Below, in pieces: positions 8,551-16,553 of a stretch of DNA of 64,000 nt. The notes below the pieces were generated by a model, which made no database searches, was not told the DNA's origin, and saw only the letters and a program-made list of their open reading frames with translations. Within the stretch, counting starts at the first letter, position 1. Every line of letters begins with the position of its first letter. Where the stretch lies: assembly GCA_028687545.1 (NCBI GenBank), contig JAQTZZ010000010.1, forward strand, positions 53,817 through 117,816. The letters run 5' to 3'. Source of the stretch: Candidatus Wallbacteria bacterium (GTDB lineage: Bacteria; Muiribacteriota; JAQTZZ01). The position numbers and the translations under genes were made by a program.

Positions 8551-8624
8551 AATTTAGTACTTCAGTTACAGCTCATCCTGCGCATAATTTACTTATGAAC
8601 GAAAGTAGATGGTGGAGGTGTAAA

Positions 8625-9599
8625 ATGAAAAGGAACGTAACAAGAGAAATCATCACAGGAATCCTGATGGCAATGTTGATCGTGCTGCAGTACGGAGCGG
8701 TCTGTGCAGGTGAAACACAAGTCGGTTCAGGGTTGAATTCAGATCATTCCGCGTATTGCGTCGTTGATCCTTCGGAAGCCAATGTTTACATCGATCCTGC
8801 AGCAGCTACAGGAGCCAGGGAAAGTGCGGCAGTGGGTAAGCTCCCGCAGGGAATCAGATGCCAGGTAGTTGCAGAGGAGGACGAAGCCTTGCAGGTTGTC
8901 TGTGAAACAGGGGAAAAATTCTGGATCAACGTGCATGACGTCAAACAGGCGAAATCAGAGCCTGCAGCCGTGTCTACAGGTGAATCAACTGTGAAATACA
9001 GTGTTTTCTGGGACGTAACAGTCACTGTCAGGCCCGAAAGCACGACAAACAACCAGACCATCAATAAAGAATACAGATGGCTGATCGGCAAGTGCGAAAC
9101 AGTGGATGAAGGCATCAAGCTCTCAGAAAAACTCATGGGCATCACTTCTGAAGAGAACAAGAAAATCTTTGAGGAAATCAGGAAAAAAGTATGCCAGGAC
9201 CTGAATCAGGAAATCGCTGAAAATCAGATGGAGATATACGTGCACTTCGCAGCTGAAAAAGACATCGTTCAGGTTAACGATCCATCACTTAAGGGCGACA
9301 GTCACCCGAGATTCAAAGTTTACTGGGACGTTAAAGTCACTGTCCGGCCTGAAGGCCAGACAAGCAGTCAGACTATCAATAAAGATTACAGATGGTTGAT
9401 CGGCAAGTGCGAAACAGCAGACGAAGGCAACAAGCTCTCCGAAAAACTCATGAACATCACTTCTGAAGAAAACAAGAAAATCTATGAGGAAATCAGGAAA
9501 AAAGTATGCCTGGACCTGAATCAGGAAATCGCTGAAAATCAGCTTGAAACATTCTGTCACTTCTCACCTGAAAAAGACATTGTTGAGTGCAGAAATTGA
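8625..9599 (+). CDS. Secreted SH3b protein with two tandem C-terminal repeats
   Basis: A 324-residue exported protein. The ATG at 8625 is chosen over 8595 because GGAGGTG lies 5 bases upstream of it. A basic, hydrophobic signal peptide runs to about residue 30. Residues 40-105 look like a bacterial SH3 domain (ANVYIDPAA, then GEKFWINVHDVKQ). Residues 122-220 and 229-323 are two near-identical repeats beginning WDV.VTVRPE and containing YRWLIGKCET and EIRKKVC.DLNQEIAENQ. I do not recognise the repeat family. The even cysteine spacing would allow a disulfide in each repeat. A strong hairpin follows the gene. Confidence 0.75.
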   Translation: MKRNVTREIITGILMAMLIVLQYGAVCAGETQVGSGLNSDHSAYCVVDPSEANVYIDPAAATGARESAAVGKLPQGIRCQVVAEEDEALQVVCETGEKFWINVHDVKQAKSEPAAVSTGESTVKYSVFWDVTVTVRPESTTNNQTINKEYRWLIGKCETVDEGIKLSEKLMGITSEENKKIFEEIRKKVCQDLNQEIAENQMEIYVHFAAEKDIVQVNDPSLKGDSHPRFKVYWDVKVTVRPEGQTSSQTINKDYRWLIGKCETADEGNKLSEKLMNITSEENKKIYEEIRKKVCLDLNQEIAENQLETFCHFSPEKDIVECRN

Positions 9600-9628
9600 T
9601 CGGAATTCCAGAATAAAGTATGGCAACT

Positions 9629-9659
9629 AAAAGGGGCTGTCCAAAAAGACGGCCCCTTT
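9629..9659 (+). terminator. Hairpin after the SH3b gene
   Basis: AAAGGGGCTGTC (9630-9641) pairs with GACGGCCCCTTT (9648-9659), 12 pairs with one G-T, across a six-base CAAAAA-type loop. It could end transcription of the preceding gene, although the T run is short. The GGGGCTGTCC core is also typical of insertion-sequence ends, and a related palindrome sits at 22201-22252. Confidence 0.55.
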
Positions 9660-9712
9660 GCACAGTGCACTACTCTATTAAAGCGCAGCAGAAAGATCTG
9701 AAGATATGCGTT

Positions 9713-9757
9713 TTGATGTGTCCTGAGGCTGCGGAAACCGGATTTTTATTATACAAT
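9713..9757 (+). promoter_or_regulatory. Recurrent promoter-like element (tldD)
   Basis: TTGATGTG, 17 bases, CCGG, 10 bases, TACAAT. It lies 57 bases before tldD. It has the same spacing as the elements at 14305, 15050, 32723 and 36736, and on the minus strand at 32646 and 36653. Confidence 0.6.
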
Positions 9758-9814
9758 GTAGTCAGAATTTCGTGGACTATAGCCCCACGCCCGATCAGCG
9801 CAAAGGAGTAACAC

Positions 9815-11236
9815 ATGGAAGCACCTTTTTCCCAATACCTTGAGCAGAGGATACCTGCTCTAAGTGAGCTGCTGGCCAGCCTGGCAGACAGGTTTCAGTT
9901 CATTTCCATTTTAGGCGCAGACACGTCAGGCAAGGAATTCGCAGTCTCCAGATCCGCTTCCGAGATCAAACCAACGGCCTTTACCGAGTGCGGTTTCGTC
10001 ATCAGGATGCAGAGGCAGGGCGTTCTCGGGGAATTCTCCATCAACGGGCTGCCGGCCGACATGGAAAAACTGCACGATCTGATCTGCACCAAAGCTGAGA
10101 AGATCTTCAGTTTCAGCGATAGATTCGACACTCAGCTCTATCCGGCGATCAGCTGTACAGGTGGAAACGAGAATTTCCGCCAGAAAGTCGAAGTTGTTCC
10201 GGACGAGAGCGACACTGAACACATCATGGCCCGGCTCAAAACGATCCTTGACCGGCTTTTGAACTTCAACAGCAAGGTTTCCGGCATCACGCTCAAATTC
10301 AGCTATGAAAAGTGTTCCAAGTTTTTCCTGACTCCTGCCGGTTGCCTGACCCAGTCACTGGTTTACTGCGACAATCCTGTCTATGTCAATGTCAGGGATG
10401 ATCATGGCTGCAGAAATCTATACCAGGTCCTGTCCAGGGCAGCGGGGCTGGAAGTCCTGGACCTGATCGAGGAAAACCTGGTAACTGCCGTCAAAAGGGC
10501 TCTGGAATTGCCGGGATCGGCAGCGGTTGAGCCCGGAATTTACGAGATCATCTGTTCCCCGGATATCTCGGGCCTGATCGCCCACGAAACATTCGGCCAT
10601 GGTACAGAAGCCGACATGCTGGTGCAGAAAAGGGCTCTTTCCGCACAGTATATCGGCCGGCAGGTCGCTAACCCAGTAGTAACCCTGTTCGACAATCCCA
10701 CCCTGGCAGGCGGATACGGCTCATACTTTTTTGACGATGAGGGCACTCCGGCTTCCTGCACGGAAATCATCGGCAAAGGTGTGCTGCTTTTACCGATTTC
10801 AGATCTGCCCTCAGCCTGGATGACAGGTTTTCCCGCTACCGGGAACGGGCGCAGGGAATCGTTCAAAAGAAAGGCTTACCCGCGCATGTCAAATACCTAC
10901 TTCGCCCCAGGCGAATCCAGCCTGGACGAAATGATCCGCTCAGTCGGCCGGGGTTTCCTGCTCGAATGCGGAGGCGGGGGTGTGGAAGACCCCAAAAACT
11001 GGCATCTGCATTGTTCCAGCCAGTTCGGCCGTGAAATAGCGGACGGCAGGCTGACCGGCAGGATTGTGTCTCCGGTAATCCTGACCGGATTCGTTCCTGA
11101 TCTGCTTCAATCCATCAGCATGGTCTCCAGGGAAACCTCATTTGACTGGGGAGGCATCTGCACCAAAGGCCGGAAAGAAGGCGCCAGGGTCACACTCGGC
11201 GGCCCTTACATTAAAGCGCTGGGGAGGCTCGGATGA
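9815..11236 (+). CDS. tldD: TldD-type metalloprotease subunit
   Basis: A 473-residue TldD family protein, the catalytic half of the TldD/TldE (PmbA) zinc protease that degrades or matures unfolded small peptides in the cytoplasm. The metal motif HETFGHGTE gives His257, Glu258 and His262. A conserved LLECGGGGVEDP near residue 390 supplies the family cysteine ligand. AAAGGAG lies just before the ATG. The stop overlaps the pmbA start by 4 bases (ATGA), so the two subunits are translationally coupled. Length is normal for the family. No substrate peptide gene is apparent nearby. Confidence 0.92.
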   Translation: MEAPFSQYLEQRIPALSELLASLADRFQFISILGADTSGKEFAVSRSASEIKPTAFTECGFVIRMQRQGVLGEFSINGLPADMEKLHDLICTKAEKIFSFSDRFDTQLYPAISCTGGNENFRQKVEVVPDESDTEHIMARLKTILDRLLNFNSKVSGITLKFSYEKCSKFFLTPAGCLTQSLVYCDNPVYVNVRDDHGCRNLYQVLSRAAGLEVLDLIEENLVTAVKRALELPGSAAVEPGIYEIICSPDISGLIAHETFGHGTEADMLVQKRALSAQYIGRQVANPVVTLFDNPTLAGGYGSYFFDDEGTPASCTEIIGKGVLLLPISDLPSAWMTGFPATGNGRRESFKRKAYPRMSNTYFAPGESSLDEMIRSVGRGFLLECGGGGVEDPKNWHLHCSSQFGREIADGRLTGRIVSPVILTGFVPDLLQSISMVSRETSFDWGGICTKGRKEGARVTLGGPYIKALGRLG

Positions 11237-12522
11237 TTGATAAGCTGATAAATTGTCTTAGGGAACGGGGCATAGACATCTGGCAGATCAGGGAAAACGG
11301 CATCAGTTCAGCTGAAGCATTCCTGAACGGAAGCAAGCTGGAAATGTTGCGCCTGTCGGACCTGTCAAGCTTCAACCTCAAAATCTTCAAGCCCGCGGCG
11401 AGCGGGGAAAAGGATCTGGGAATCGCCCAGGCTGAAATCAGCGCGGGTGCAACAAATGACGAACTTATCAGGGCTGTGGATCAACTGGCAGCCACCGCAG
11501 ACCAGGCCCGGGTACCATGGTTTCCTATGCCGGACTCCGGGACTCGCGATTTCCGTATAAAAACGGCCACTGATGCTGATCTGCTTTCAGTGCTGGAAAC
11601 CGTGTCCGGATTGCTGAAGGAAACTGCTGCTTCCGAAGATTTCTTTGTCAACCACGCCGAGATTTTCTCTACCCAGTCTCTGGTCAGCCATCGCGATTCC
11701 TCAGGCAGCTTCCTTCAGCAGAACATCGGTTCCGGAATTCTGGAGCTGGCTGCCGAAGTCTGCAGCCGGACCGGCACGGAATGCCAGATTTATCTAACCT
11801 TTTCCGGTAATGATAAGGATTTTATCCGCAATACAGTCTGCGAACAGATCAAGGCTTCCAGAGCTAAAATTCAAGCTGTGCCGACACCTGCCGGCCTCAA
11901 GTGCCCGGTAATCATCACCAGACCCGCTGTCACCAGATTTATGGACTACTTTGCCAGACGAGCCGATGCAGCATGCAACTATGGCAGCAGCCAGGCGCTC
12001 AGACCGGGGGACAGCATCCAGGGGCAGGACCCGCGAGGTGATCTTCTGGATATCGAACTGATCCCATGCCTGGAAAACTCATCGTACTCCAGCTGGTTTG
12101 ATCAGGACGGGGTGATCCTGAAAAAGACCAGGATCATCGAACAGGGGAAGCTGAAAAACTACTGGGGATCAGCCCAGTATTGCCACTATCTGGGCCTGGA
12201 ACCGGTTGGCAGGATCGAGAACATCCTCGTATCCGGCGGCAAACATCCGCTTTCCGTCCTCAGGCAGCCCCCATGTCTCGAAGTGCATGAATTTTCAGCC
12301 TTTTTCATCATTCCTGGATCAGGCTATTTCCAGGGCGAGATCCGCTTAGGCTGGTATTCAGACGGAAAATCCCGATCTGCGGTTACCGGAGGTTCTGTTT
12401 CCGGCCGGATCAGCGATGTCTGCGGGAACATGCTCTTTTCGTCGGAGATTCTGCAGTCCGGCTGTTTTCGCGGGCCTGTGGCAGTCAGACTCGACCCTGT
12501 GTCAATCGGGGGAGGAGGGTAA
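11233..12522 (+). CDS. pmbA: PmbA/TldE partner subunit
   Basis: A 429-residue PmbA/TldE-like protein, the non-catalytic partner that with TldD forms the cage-like zinc protease. As expected it lacks the HExxxH metal motif but shows the family C-terminal features: GDLLDIELIPCLENSSYSSW, FDQDGVILKKTRIIEQGKLKNYW, and the final strand GCFRGPVAVRLD. It begins inside the last codon of tldD. It is about the normal length for the family. No terminator is evident behind it. Confidence 0.88.
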   Translation: MIDKLINCLRERGIDIWQIRENGISSAEAFLNGSKLEMLRLSDLSSFNLKIFKPAASGEKDLGIAQAEISAGATNDELIRAVDQLAATADQARVPWFPMPDSGTRDFRIKTATDADLLSVLETVSGLLKETAASEDFFVNHAEIFSTQSLVSHRDSSGSFLQQNIGSGILELAAEVCSRTGTECQIYLTFSGNDKDFIRNTVCEQIKASRAKIQAVPTPAGLKCPVIITRPAVTRFMDYFARRADAACNYGSSQALRPGDSIQGQDPRGDLLDIELIPCLENSSYSSWFDQDGVILKKTRIIEQGKLKNYWGSAQYCHYLGLEPVGRIENILVSGGKHPLSVLRQPPCLEVHEFSAFFIIPGSGYFQGEIRLGWYSDGKSRSAVTGGSVSGRISDVCGNMLFSSEILQSGCFRGPVAVRLDPVSIGGGG

Positions 12523-12635
12523 TCTGGATCCCGTCTCTCTGATGTCGTGCAAAATACCGGATTGATTTTTTTAGCGATGATTTAATAAACTATCCTGCAA
12601 GCACTGAACTCTTAAGCAGCTGTAAAAAAGAGAAG

Positions 12636-13172
12636 ATGGATAAAACACCAGTACCTTTAAAAAATGAAGTGCTCCGCAATGCAGTGATAGATGATGCGCT
12701 GGAAATTTGTAAGATTTATAATTATTACATCGAGAATACCATTATTTCTTTCGAAGAGGTTCCTGTTTCAGTCGAGGAGATGAAAAACCGAATCAGGGAA
12801 GTAACTGAAAAATATCCCTGGCTGGTTTGTGAGAAGAATGGCAGTATTGCCGGCTATGCCTATGCAAGCAAATGGAAAGATAGAACAGCGTATAGATATT
12901 CTGCCGAGAGCTCTATTTATCTTGCTCAAGATGCCGTAGGGCAGGGAATCGGAAACAAACTTTACAAAGCGTTGATTTCCAGAATTTCCGGGATGTCCAT
13001 ACATTCGGTCATCGGCGGAATTGCCTTGCCGAATCCGGCCAGTGTGGCGTTGCATGAAAAACTTGGGTTTAAAAAAGTTGCCTGCTTCAAGGAGATAGGC
13101 AGAAAATTCAGCCAATGGATCGATGTAGGTTACTGGGAACTTATTATTGACGATTCCAGACCGGAAAGGTGA
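12636..13172 (+). CDS. PAT/ArsN1-like GNAT N-acetyltransferase
   Basis: A 178-residue GNAT enzyme of the phosphinothricin/arsinothricin acetyltransferase group. Typical segments are the opening LRNAVIDDALEICKIYNYYI, SFEEVPVS, the acetyl-CoA loop AVGQGIGNKLYKALI, and ALHEKLGFKKVA followed by DVGYWEL. The family transfers an acetyl group from acetyl-CoA to the amino group of small toxic amino acids or methionine derivatives, in the cytoplasm. The substrate here cannot be read from sequence. The ATG follows an AAAGAGAAG stretch. A YciI gene remnant begins 9 bases after its stop. Confidence 0.82.
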   Translation: MDKTPVPLKNEVLRNAVIDDALEICKIYNYYIENTIISFEEVPVSVEEMKNRIREVTEKYPWLVCEKNGSIAGYAYASKWKDRTAYRYSAESSIYLAQDAVGQGIGNKLYKALISRISGMSIHSVIGGIALPNPASVALHEKLGFKKVACFKEIGRKFSQWIDVGYWELIIDDSRPER

Positions 13173-13180
13173 AATTAAAA

Positions 13181-13212
13181 GGCAATGAAAGCAACAACTG
13201 GTTTTGGAGTGA
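13181..13212 (+). pseudogene. YciI gene tail fragment
   Basis: Thirty-two bases match the last codons of the GNAT-YciI gene (coding GNESNNW, then the stop), with one substitution and one deleted T that shifts the frame. This is a scar of a lost YciI copy between two unrelated genes. Confidence 0.65.
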
Positions 13213-13226
13213 CTTGCAATGAGCTG

Positions 13227-13532
13227 TTACTTGCCAGCTCTCTTCTGCAGGATGGCCTTGCGCTCACTTAGAGACTTCTGGAATTCTTGATCAGACATCG
13301 AAGGATCACGCAATTTCAAAAAAATCTCGCAGGGAAACTGTGAACACAGACCACAATGTTCCAGGCATTTTTCATTCGTGCAGCAGTGGTAAACCGGGCA
13401 CCCAGATTCTCCCGGCGCTGAGGACCAAAATGGCTTGCCTCCGGTCTGCCTGCACCCGGTGCAATCTTTTTTTAAATGGGAGCAGCCTCCACAGATATAG
13501 CCGCATGGAGGTGCGGCATTTACATCAAACAT
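13227..13532 (-). CDS. Cysteine-rich DUF3795 protein, copy 1
   Basis: A 101-residue Cys-rich protein of the DUF3795 type. It shows CGYICGGCSHLKKDCTGCRQ, then CPVYHCC, and CGLCSQFPC, followed by a charged helix. About twelve cysteines suggest metal or zinc binding; no activity is established. It is a close paralog of the protein at 31953-32267 (about three quarters identical). In both copies the gene follows a TfoX-like reading frame on the same strand. Here that TfoX gene is broken, and a VOC gene occupies its middle. Confidence 0.8.
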   Translation of the reverse strand: MFDVNAAPPCGYICGGCSHLKKDCTGCRQTGGKPFWSSAPGESGCPVYHCCTNEKCLEHCGLCSQFPCEIFLKLRDPSMSDQEFQKSLSERKAILQKRAGK

Positions 13533-13544
13533 TTCCCCTCCTTC

Positions 13545-13678
13545 GTGAAATCTTGTTCATTTTACTTTTTTCGGTTGGCTCAGGAAGCTCTTTCGCTGTA
13601 AGCCTGATCAGTTCGCTGATCCATTCCCGGTCTTCAAACCTGTCTTCGATTGGAAAACGCAGCTTTGCTCCGTGATAG
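13545..13678 (-). pseudogene. C-terminal remnant of a TfoX-like gene
   Basis: This stretch matches the 3' half of the intact TfoX-like gene at 32260-32613, including codons for DRFEDREWISELIRLTAEELPEP. It breaks off against the end of the VOC gene. The matching first codons of the same TfoX copy survive at the other side of the VOC gene (14177-14194), so this is the tail of a gene split by replacement. Confidence 0.75.
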
Positions 13679-13687
13679 GGAGATGCC

Positions 13688-14194
13688 TTAAACCAGACCG
13701 GCCTTGCTCAGCGGGTTTTCGAAATGCTCCAGCTTTTCCCAGTTATCACGGATTATGTCGCGGATCAGAGTCCGGTTTACTATCTCAAGTAAAATGCCAT
13801 CAGGGTCTTGAAAATAAACCGCATAGTAATCAGCACCGAATTCTAGATAGAGGCCGGGTTCGCTGACTTCTATGCCCAGCTTGCTCAGGCCTTGAGCAGC
13901 CAGGTCTACTGCGTTCATATCAGTCACCTGAAAGCACAAATGATGCAGACCCGGCACCAACTGGTCGTGCAAAGCCGCATCTGACCTTGCCGGCCGCAAA
14001 GTGTATTGCAGAGCACGGTTAAAATAATGAACATGGGGCTGTCCGTCTATAGAACCTGTTCCCTTGTGAAACCCCAGCAGCTTCATCACGGCATCGTAGA
14101 ACACAGTGGACCTGGACAGGTTCGAGACTGTGATATAGATGTGGTCTATGCTTAGTACTTCAAGCGCCATCAGCGAACCTTTTCCTGAAGCCAT
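13688..14194 (-). CDS. VOC/glyoxalase-fold protein, chimeric 5' end
   Basis: A 168-residue vicinal-oxygen-chelate protein. The betaalphabetabetabeta pattern is seen in IDHIYITVSNLSRSTVFYD and in HHLCFQVTDMNAVD, then VYFQDPDGILLEIVN. The His and Glu positions suit a metal site, as in glyoxalase I or dioxygenase relatives; the substrate is unknown. The first six codons (MASGKG) and the GGAAAGGAGA leader are those of the TfoX-like gene at 32613. The native VOC start is probably the internal Met of MALEVLS. The gene therefore appears to have landed inside a TfoX gene and taken over its promoter. A 46-base piece of its 3' end recurs at 29649. Confidence 0.82.
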   Translation of the reverse strand: MASGKGSLMALEVLSIDHIYITVSNLSRSTVFYDAVMKLLGFHKGTGSIDGQPHVHYFNRALQYTLRPARSDAALHDQLVPGLHHLCFQVTDMNAVDLAAQGLSKLGIEVSEPGLYLEFGADYYAVYFQDPDGILLEIVNRTLIRDIIRDNWEKLEHFENPLSKAGLV

Positions 14195-14227
14195 TTTCTC
14201 TCCTTTCCCCCACCTTGTGCAGTGATT

Positions 14228-14272
14228 ATTTTACAGTATTTTTTCAGGATAAAAAGTATTTAAGCATATCAA
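14228..14272 (-). promoter_or_regulatory. Recurrent promoter-like element (VOC side)
   Basis: On the minus strand: TTGATATG, 16 bases, CCTG, 11 bases, TAAAAT. It faces away from the element at 14305, and the pair resembles the divergent module at 32646-32767. Confidence 0.55.
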
Positions 14273-14304
14273 AACGCAGCACGAAAAGGCAGGATAGATG
14301 CGCT

Positions 14305-14349
14305 TTGAGGTGTATTCAGGCTGAGAAAACCTGATATTCGTGATACAAT
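14305..14349 (+). promoter_or_regulatory. Recurrent promoter-like element
   Basis: TTGAGGTG, 17 bases, CCTG, 10 bases, TACAAT. It is strongly similar over about 95 bases to 32680-32772. Only a cupin gene fragment lies downstream, so its original gene has been lost. Confidence 0.6.
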
Positions 14350-14414
14350 TTGTTGATCGAAAGGGTTTGAATAAAGAAGCGCAAGCAAAAACCGGTTGGA
14401 AGAAGGAGGGCCTA

Positions 14415-14552
14415 GTGAAGTGTTTCCCCGAAGTAATCAGTCAATTGCCTCAGGCTGATGTACTCCGTTCTGATCCTTCTGCTGACAGGAAAGGATTTTT
14501 TTTTAAACAAACGCTCTATATGCTTCCTTACGGTCACGGATCCGTAGGATGA
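14415..14552 (+). pseudogene. 5' fragment of the cupin gene
   Basis: GTG AAG TGT TTC CCC GAA and the following codons (CFPEVISQLPQADV) match the start of the cupin gene at 2470, with a good AAGGAGGG Shine-Dalgarno retained. After about 15 codons the similarity ends and the frame closes at 14552. The tail overlaps the antiparallel toxin gene. Confidence 0.7.
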
Positions 14553-14772
14553 AGATTTCCAGACAATCACGCCTGATCTGATAAATGATTCGATAGGATT
14601 TAACCCTGAATTTGAGATACCCTTTCCATGGACCTTTCAAAGGAATACCGGCATAGGGATTTTTCCGGATTTTTTCGATGGCTTTTTTGATGTCAAGTGC
14701 GGTAATCCTCTCGAATCTGGAAAGTTCCTTTACTGCAGCAGGATGAAAAACAACCTTATATTCCAAGATCAC
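14503..14772 (-). CDS. RelE/ParE-family toxin
   Basis: An 89-residue RelE/ParE superfamily protein, starting at a GTG that overlaps the antitoxin end by 17 bases. The segments YKVVFHPAAVKELSRF, then IRKNPYAGIPLKG, and FRVKSYRIIYQI are typical. RelE members cut mRNA on the ribosome, whereas ParE members poison gyrase; the Arg-rich core with RIIYQI leans to RelE. The longer upstream frame would begin inside the antitoxin and is not favoured. It forms a type II toxin-antitoxin pair with the gene upstream. Confidence 0.83.
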   Translation of the reverse strand: MILEYKVVFHPAAVKELSRFERITALDIKKAIEKIRKNPYAGIPLKGPWKGYLKFRVKSYRIIYQIRRDCLEIFILRIRDRKEAYRAFV

Positions 14773-14974
14773 TGAAAACAGTCTCTGCTGAAACACCCTT
14801 TTTACCGTCCCTGGAGCGCTTCTGCGCCACATAGCCGTCAATGGCGTCTTCCAGAAATTCCCTGATCGCCTTGCGGATTATCCAGGGTTTCTTCTTTCCG
14901 GACTGTTCGCTGAATTCGTCCAGCATTCTGGATAAATCCTCAGGAAGAGAAATGCTCATAGTCTCTTTATTCAT
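14756..14974 (-). CDS. Ribbon-helix-helix antitoxin
   Basis: A 72-residue protein with an N-terminal ribbon-helix-helix: MSISLPEDLSRMLDEF, then KKPWIIRKAIREFLED. It should bind DNA as a dimer and neutralise the overlapping RelE-type toxin, repressing its own operon. The ATG at 14974 follows GCGAGGTAAT; a TTG six codons upstream is a less likely start. A near-consensus promoter lies just upstream. Confidence 0.83.
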   Translation of the reverse strand: MNKETMSISLPEDLSRMLDEFSEQSGKKKPWIIRKAIREFLEDAIDGYVAQKRSRDGKKGVSAETVFSDLGI

Positions 14975-14992
14975 ATTACCTCGCCTGTACAA

Positions 14993-15020
14993 ACTATATC
15001 CGTTTCAGGAATCTTGTCAA
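14993..15020 (-). promoter_or_regulatory. Promoter of the toxin-antitoxin operon
   Basis: On the minus strand TTGACA (15015-15020) and TATAGT (14993-14998) are separated by 16 bases. The -10 lies about 20 bases before the antitoxin ATG. Confidence 0.65.
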
Positions 15021-15049
15021 TAATAAAGTATTCGCGCAAATGATGCGTC

Positions 15050-15094
15050 TTGATTTGCATTGATGCTGTATTAACCGGTTTTTCATGATAGATT
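15050..15094 (+). promoter_or_regulatory. Recurrent promoter-like element (broken GNAT-YciI)
   Basis: TTGATTTG, 17 bases, CCGG, 10 bases, TAGATT, followed by GTGGGAGGATAA and an ATG. Apparently the complete native promoter of the GNAT-YciI gene family. Confidence 0.6.
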
Positions 15095-15118
15095 TTATTT
15101 GTGAAGGTGGGAGGATAA

Positions 15119-15407
15119 ATGAATAATCACAAAGCCGACATGAATGACGGGATCGTGATCTGCAAAGCAGTGCCTGAGGATGCTGAGATTCTTACTTCTT
15201 TCAGGATCGGAATGCTGGAGAAAAAATTTGTAGTCATCCTGAAAGAGAAAAAGACCGGCACTCTGCAAAGGTCGCTTCTGGAAGCACATATCGAACATCT
15301 CAAAAATCTGCATCGATAAAATCTGCTTTTCCTTTGCGGGCCATTGAAAGACAGTGAATCAGCCTTATTGATCATCAGAGCGAAAAAGATGAAAGATGTA
15401 GAATCAA
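15119..15407 (+). pseudogene. Degraded GNAT-YciI gene
   Basis: The first 33 codons match the GNAT start of the gene at 4902 (HKADMNDGIVICKAVPEDAE). The sequence then jumps straight to the YciI part (KFVVILKEKKTGTLQR), losing the GNAT domain. An in-frame TAA at 15317 interrupts the YciI domain, whose remaining codons (LLFLCGPLKDSESALLII) follow it. Homology stops at about 15407, exactly where the antiparallel GH26-like gene ends. Not functional as a fusion; a 66-residue product is still possible. Confidence 0.85.
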
Positions 15408-16498
15408 AATTCAGGTTTTGACACGAAGCAGTCGTTTTTGATCAGTTTCCTGAAGGTGTCCATCACTTTGGGCGATGAATCCAGCCTCAGGTTGGACACG
15501 CTTTGGTCATCATTCTGCCAGATCTCATGCCAGTATGAGACAGCCTGGATTCTGGGGTATTTTTTATCGATGATTGAGTTCAAAGCTTCAGCAATCCATC
15601 TCGCTTTTTTGTCAGATCCGTCATCGTATGCTCCGAATTCCAGCAATGCCAGAGGTTTGATCTTGGTCAGTTTGCAGAGTTTCGGGTAGGCTTTGTCCAT
15701 CAATGAAGTGAAGCTCTCCCATTCATCCCCAGGTTTGAGAGGCCCGTATACGCTTACACCTACCCAGTCCACATACTCGTCGCCAGGGTAATAATCCGCG
15801 AACCTGTTCCAGGCCACGTCCGGGCTGTCTGCGTTATTGATATGGAAAAACCAGGTGACATTGTCGGCCTTTTCAGCTCTGAAGAGTTTCACGATGTGGC
15901 GGAAAGCGTCCCTGTATCGCTCAGGCCCGTCGTACTGATCAGGTTCTCCATATCCATCCTTATTGTTTCCTCCATTCCATTTCGCGTTCCAGGGAAACCA
16001 GTCGCCATTGGCTTCACAGGCAAATTCAATCATCAGGGGAGCCTTGACTTCCCGCGCAGACCGGGCAAAAGCACTCAAATCCTTGTCGAACTGGCCGGAA
16101 ATAATCGCAGAGAGCGTGAATTTTTTCTCAGGGCATGCATCCACGTTTGATCTCGGGATAAGCCTGATATAAGGCAGAACTCCTTCAGCCTGTATCTCTT
16201 TGACTTCAACGGATGGAAAAGTGAAGCCGTCGCCAAAGGTTTTGGAAAAAAAAGCCCAGATTATCGGTTTTCCGGCAATTTCTTCGAAATCAGAGACCTT
16301 TTCCCTGGTCACTGCGTTTTCAAAGCCTGTTTCATTGGGATAACCGCTGAAATCAGGGTATGCGCCAAAATAGATGCCATTAGATGGCGGGAGCAGTTTT
16401 TTTGTGTAATACCCGGACTCGTCGGATGCGGATAAGTTTGATGCAATCAGCCAAAAGATTAAAAGAATATATAGACCCACAGCACCTTGTTTCATCAT
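15404..16498 (-). CDS. Secreted GH26-like glycosidase
   Basis: A 364-residue exported beta/alpha-barrel hydrolase similar to GH26 (beta-mannanase/lichenase clan). A signal peptide ends near residue 25. The acid/base Glu is 162 in FACEANGDWFPW, where the usual His before it is Cys161. The nucleophile Glu is 287 in PLALLEFGAY. It would cut beta-1,4-mannan or mixed-linkage glucan outside the cytoplasm. It follows the GH10 gene by 55 bases on the same strand, suggesting a hemicellulose operon. The stop codon lies at the junction with the YciI pseudogene, so the natural C-terminus may have been cut. Confidence 0.75.
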   Translation of the reverse strand: MMKQGAVGLYILLIFWLIASNLSASDESGYYTKKLLPPSNGIYFGAYPDFSGYPNETGFENAVTREKVSDFEEIAGKPIIWAFFSKTFGDGFTFPSVEVKEIQAEGVLPYIRLIPRSNVDACPEKKFTLSAIISGQFDKDLSAFARSAREVKAPLMIEFACEANGDWFPWNAKWNGGNNKDGYGEPDQYDGPERYRDAFRHIVKLFRAEKADNVTWFFHINNADSPDVAWNRFADYYPGDEYVDWVGVSVYGPLKPGDEWESFTSLMDKAYPKLCKLTKIKPLALLEFGAYDDGSDKKARWIAEALNSIIDKKYPRIQAVSYWHEIWQNDDQSVSNLRLDSSPKVMDTFRKLIKNDCFVSKPEF

Positions 16499-16553
16499 AT
16501 AGCGACCCAGCCTTTCTGTGATTATTGGCGCGACTGATTGGCTTACCTACTTT

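Noticed and set aside
9629-9659. Complete miniature insertion element
   Set aside because: Only one hairpin of 31 bases is present, without clear target duplication; a terminator explains it as well.
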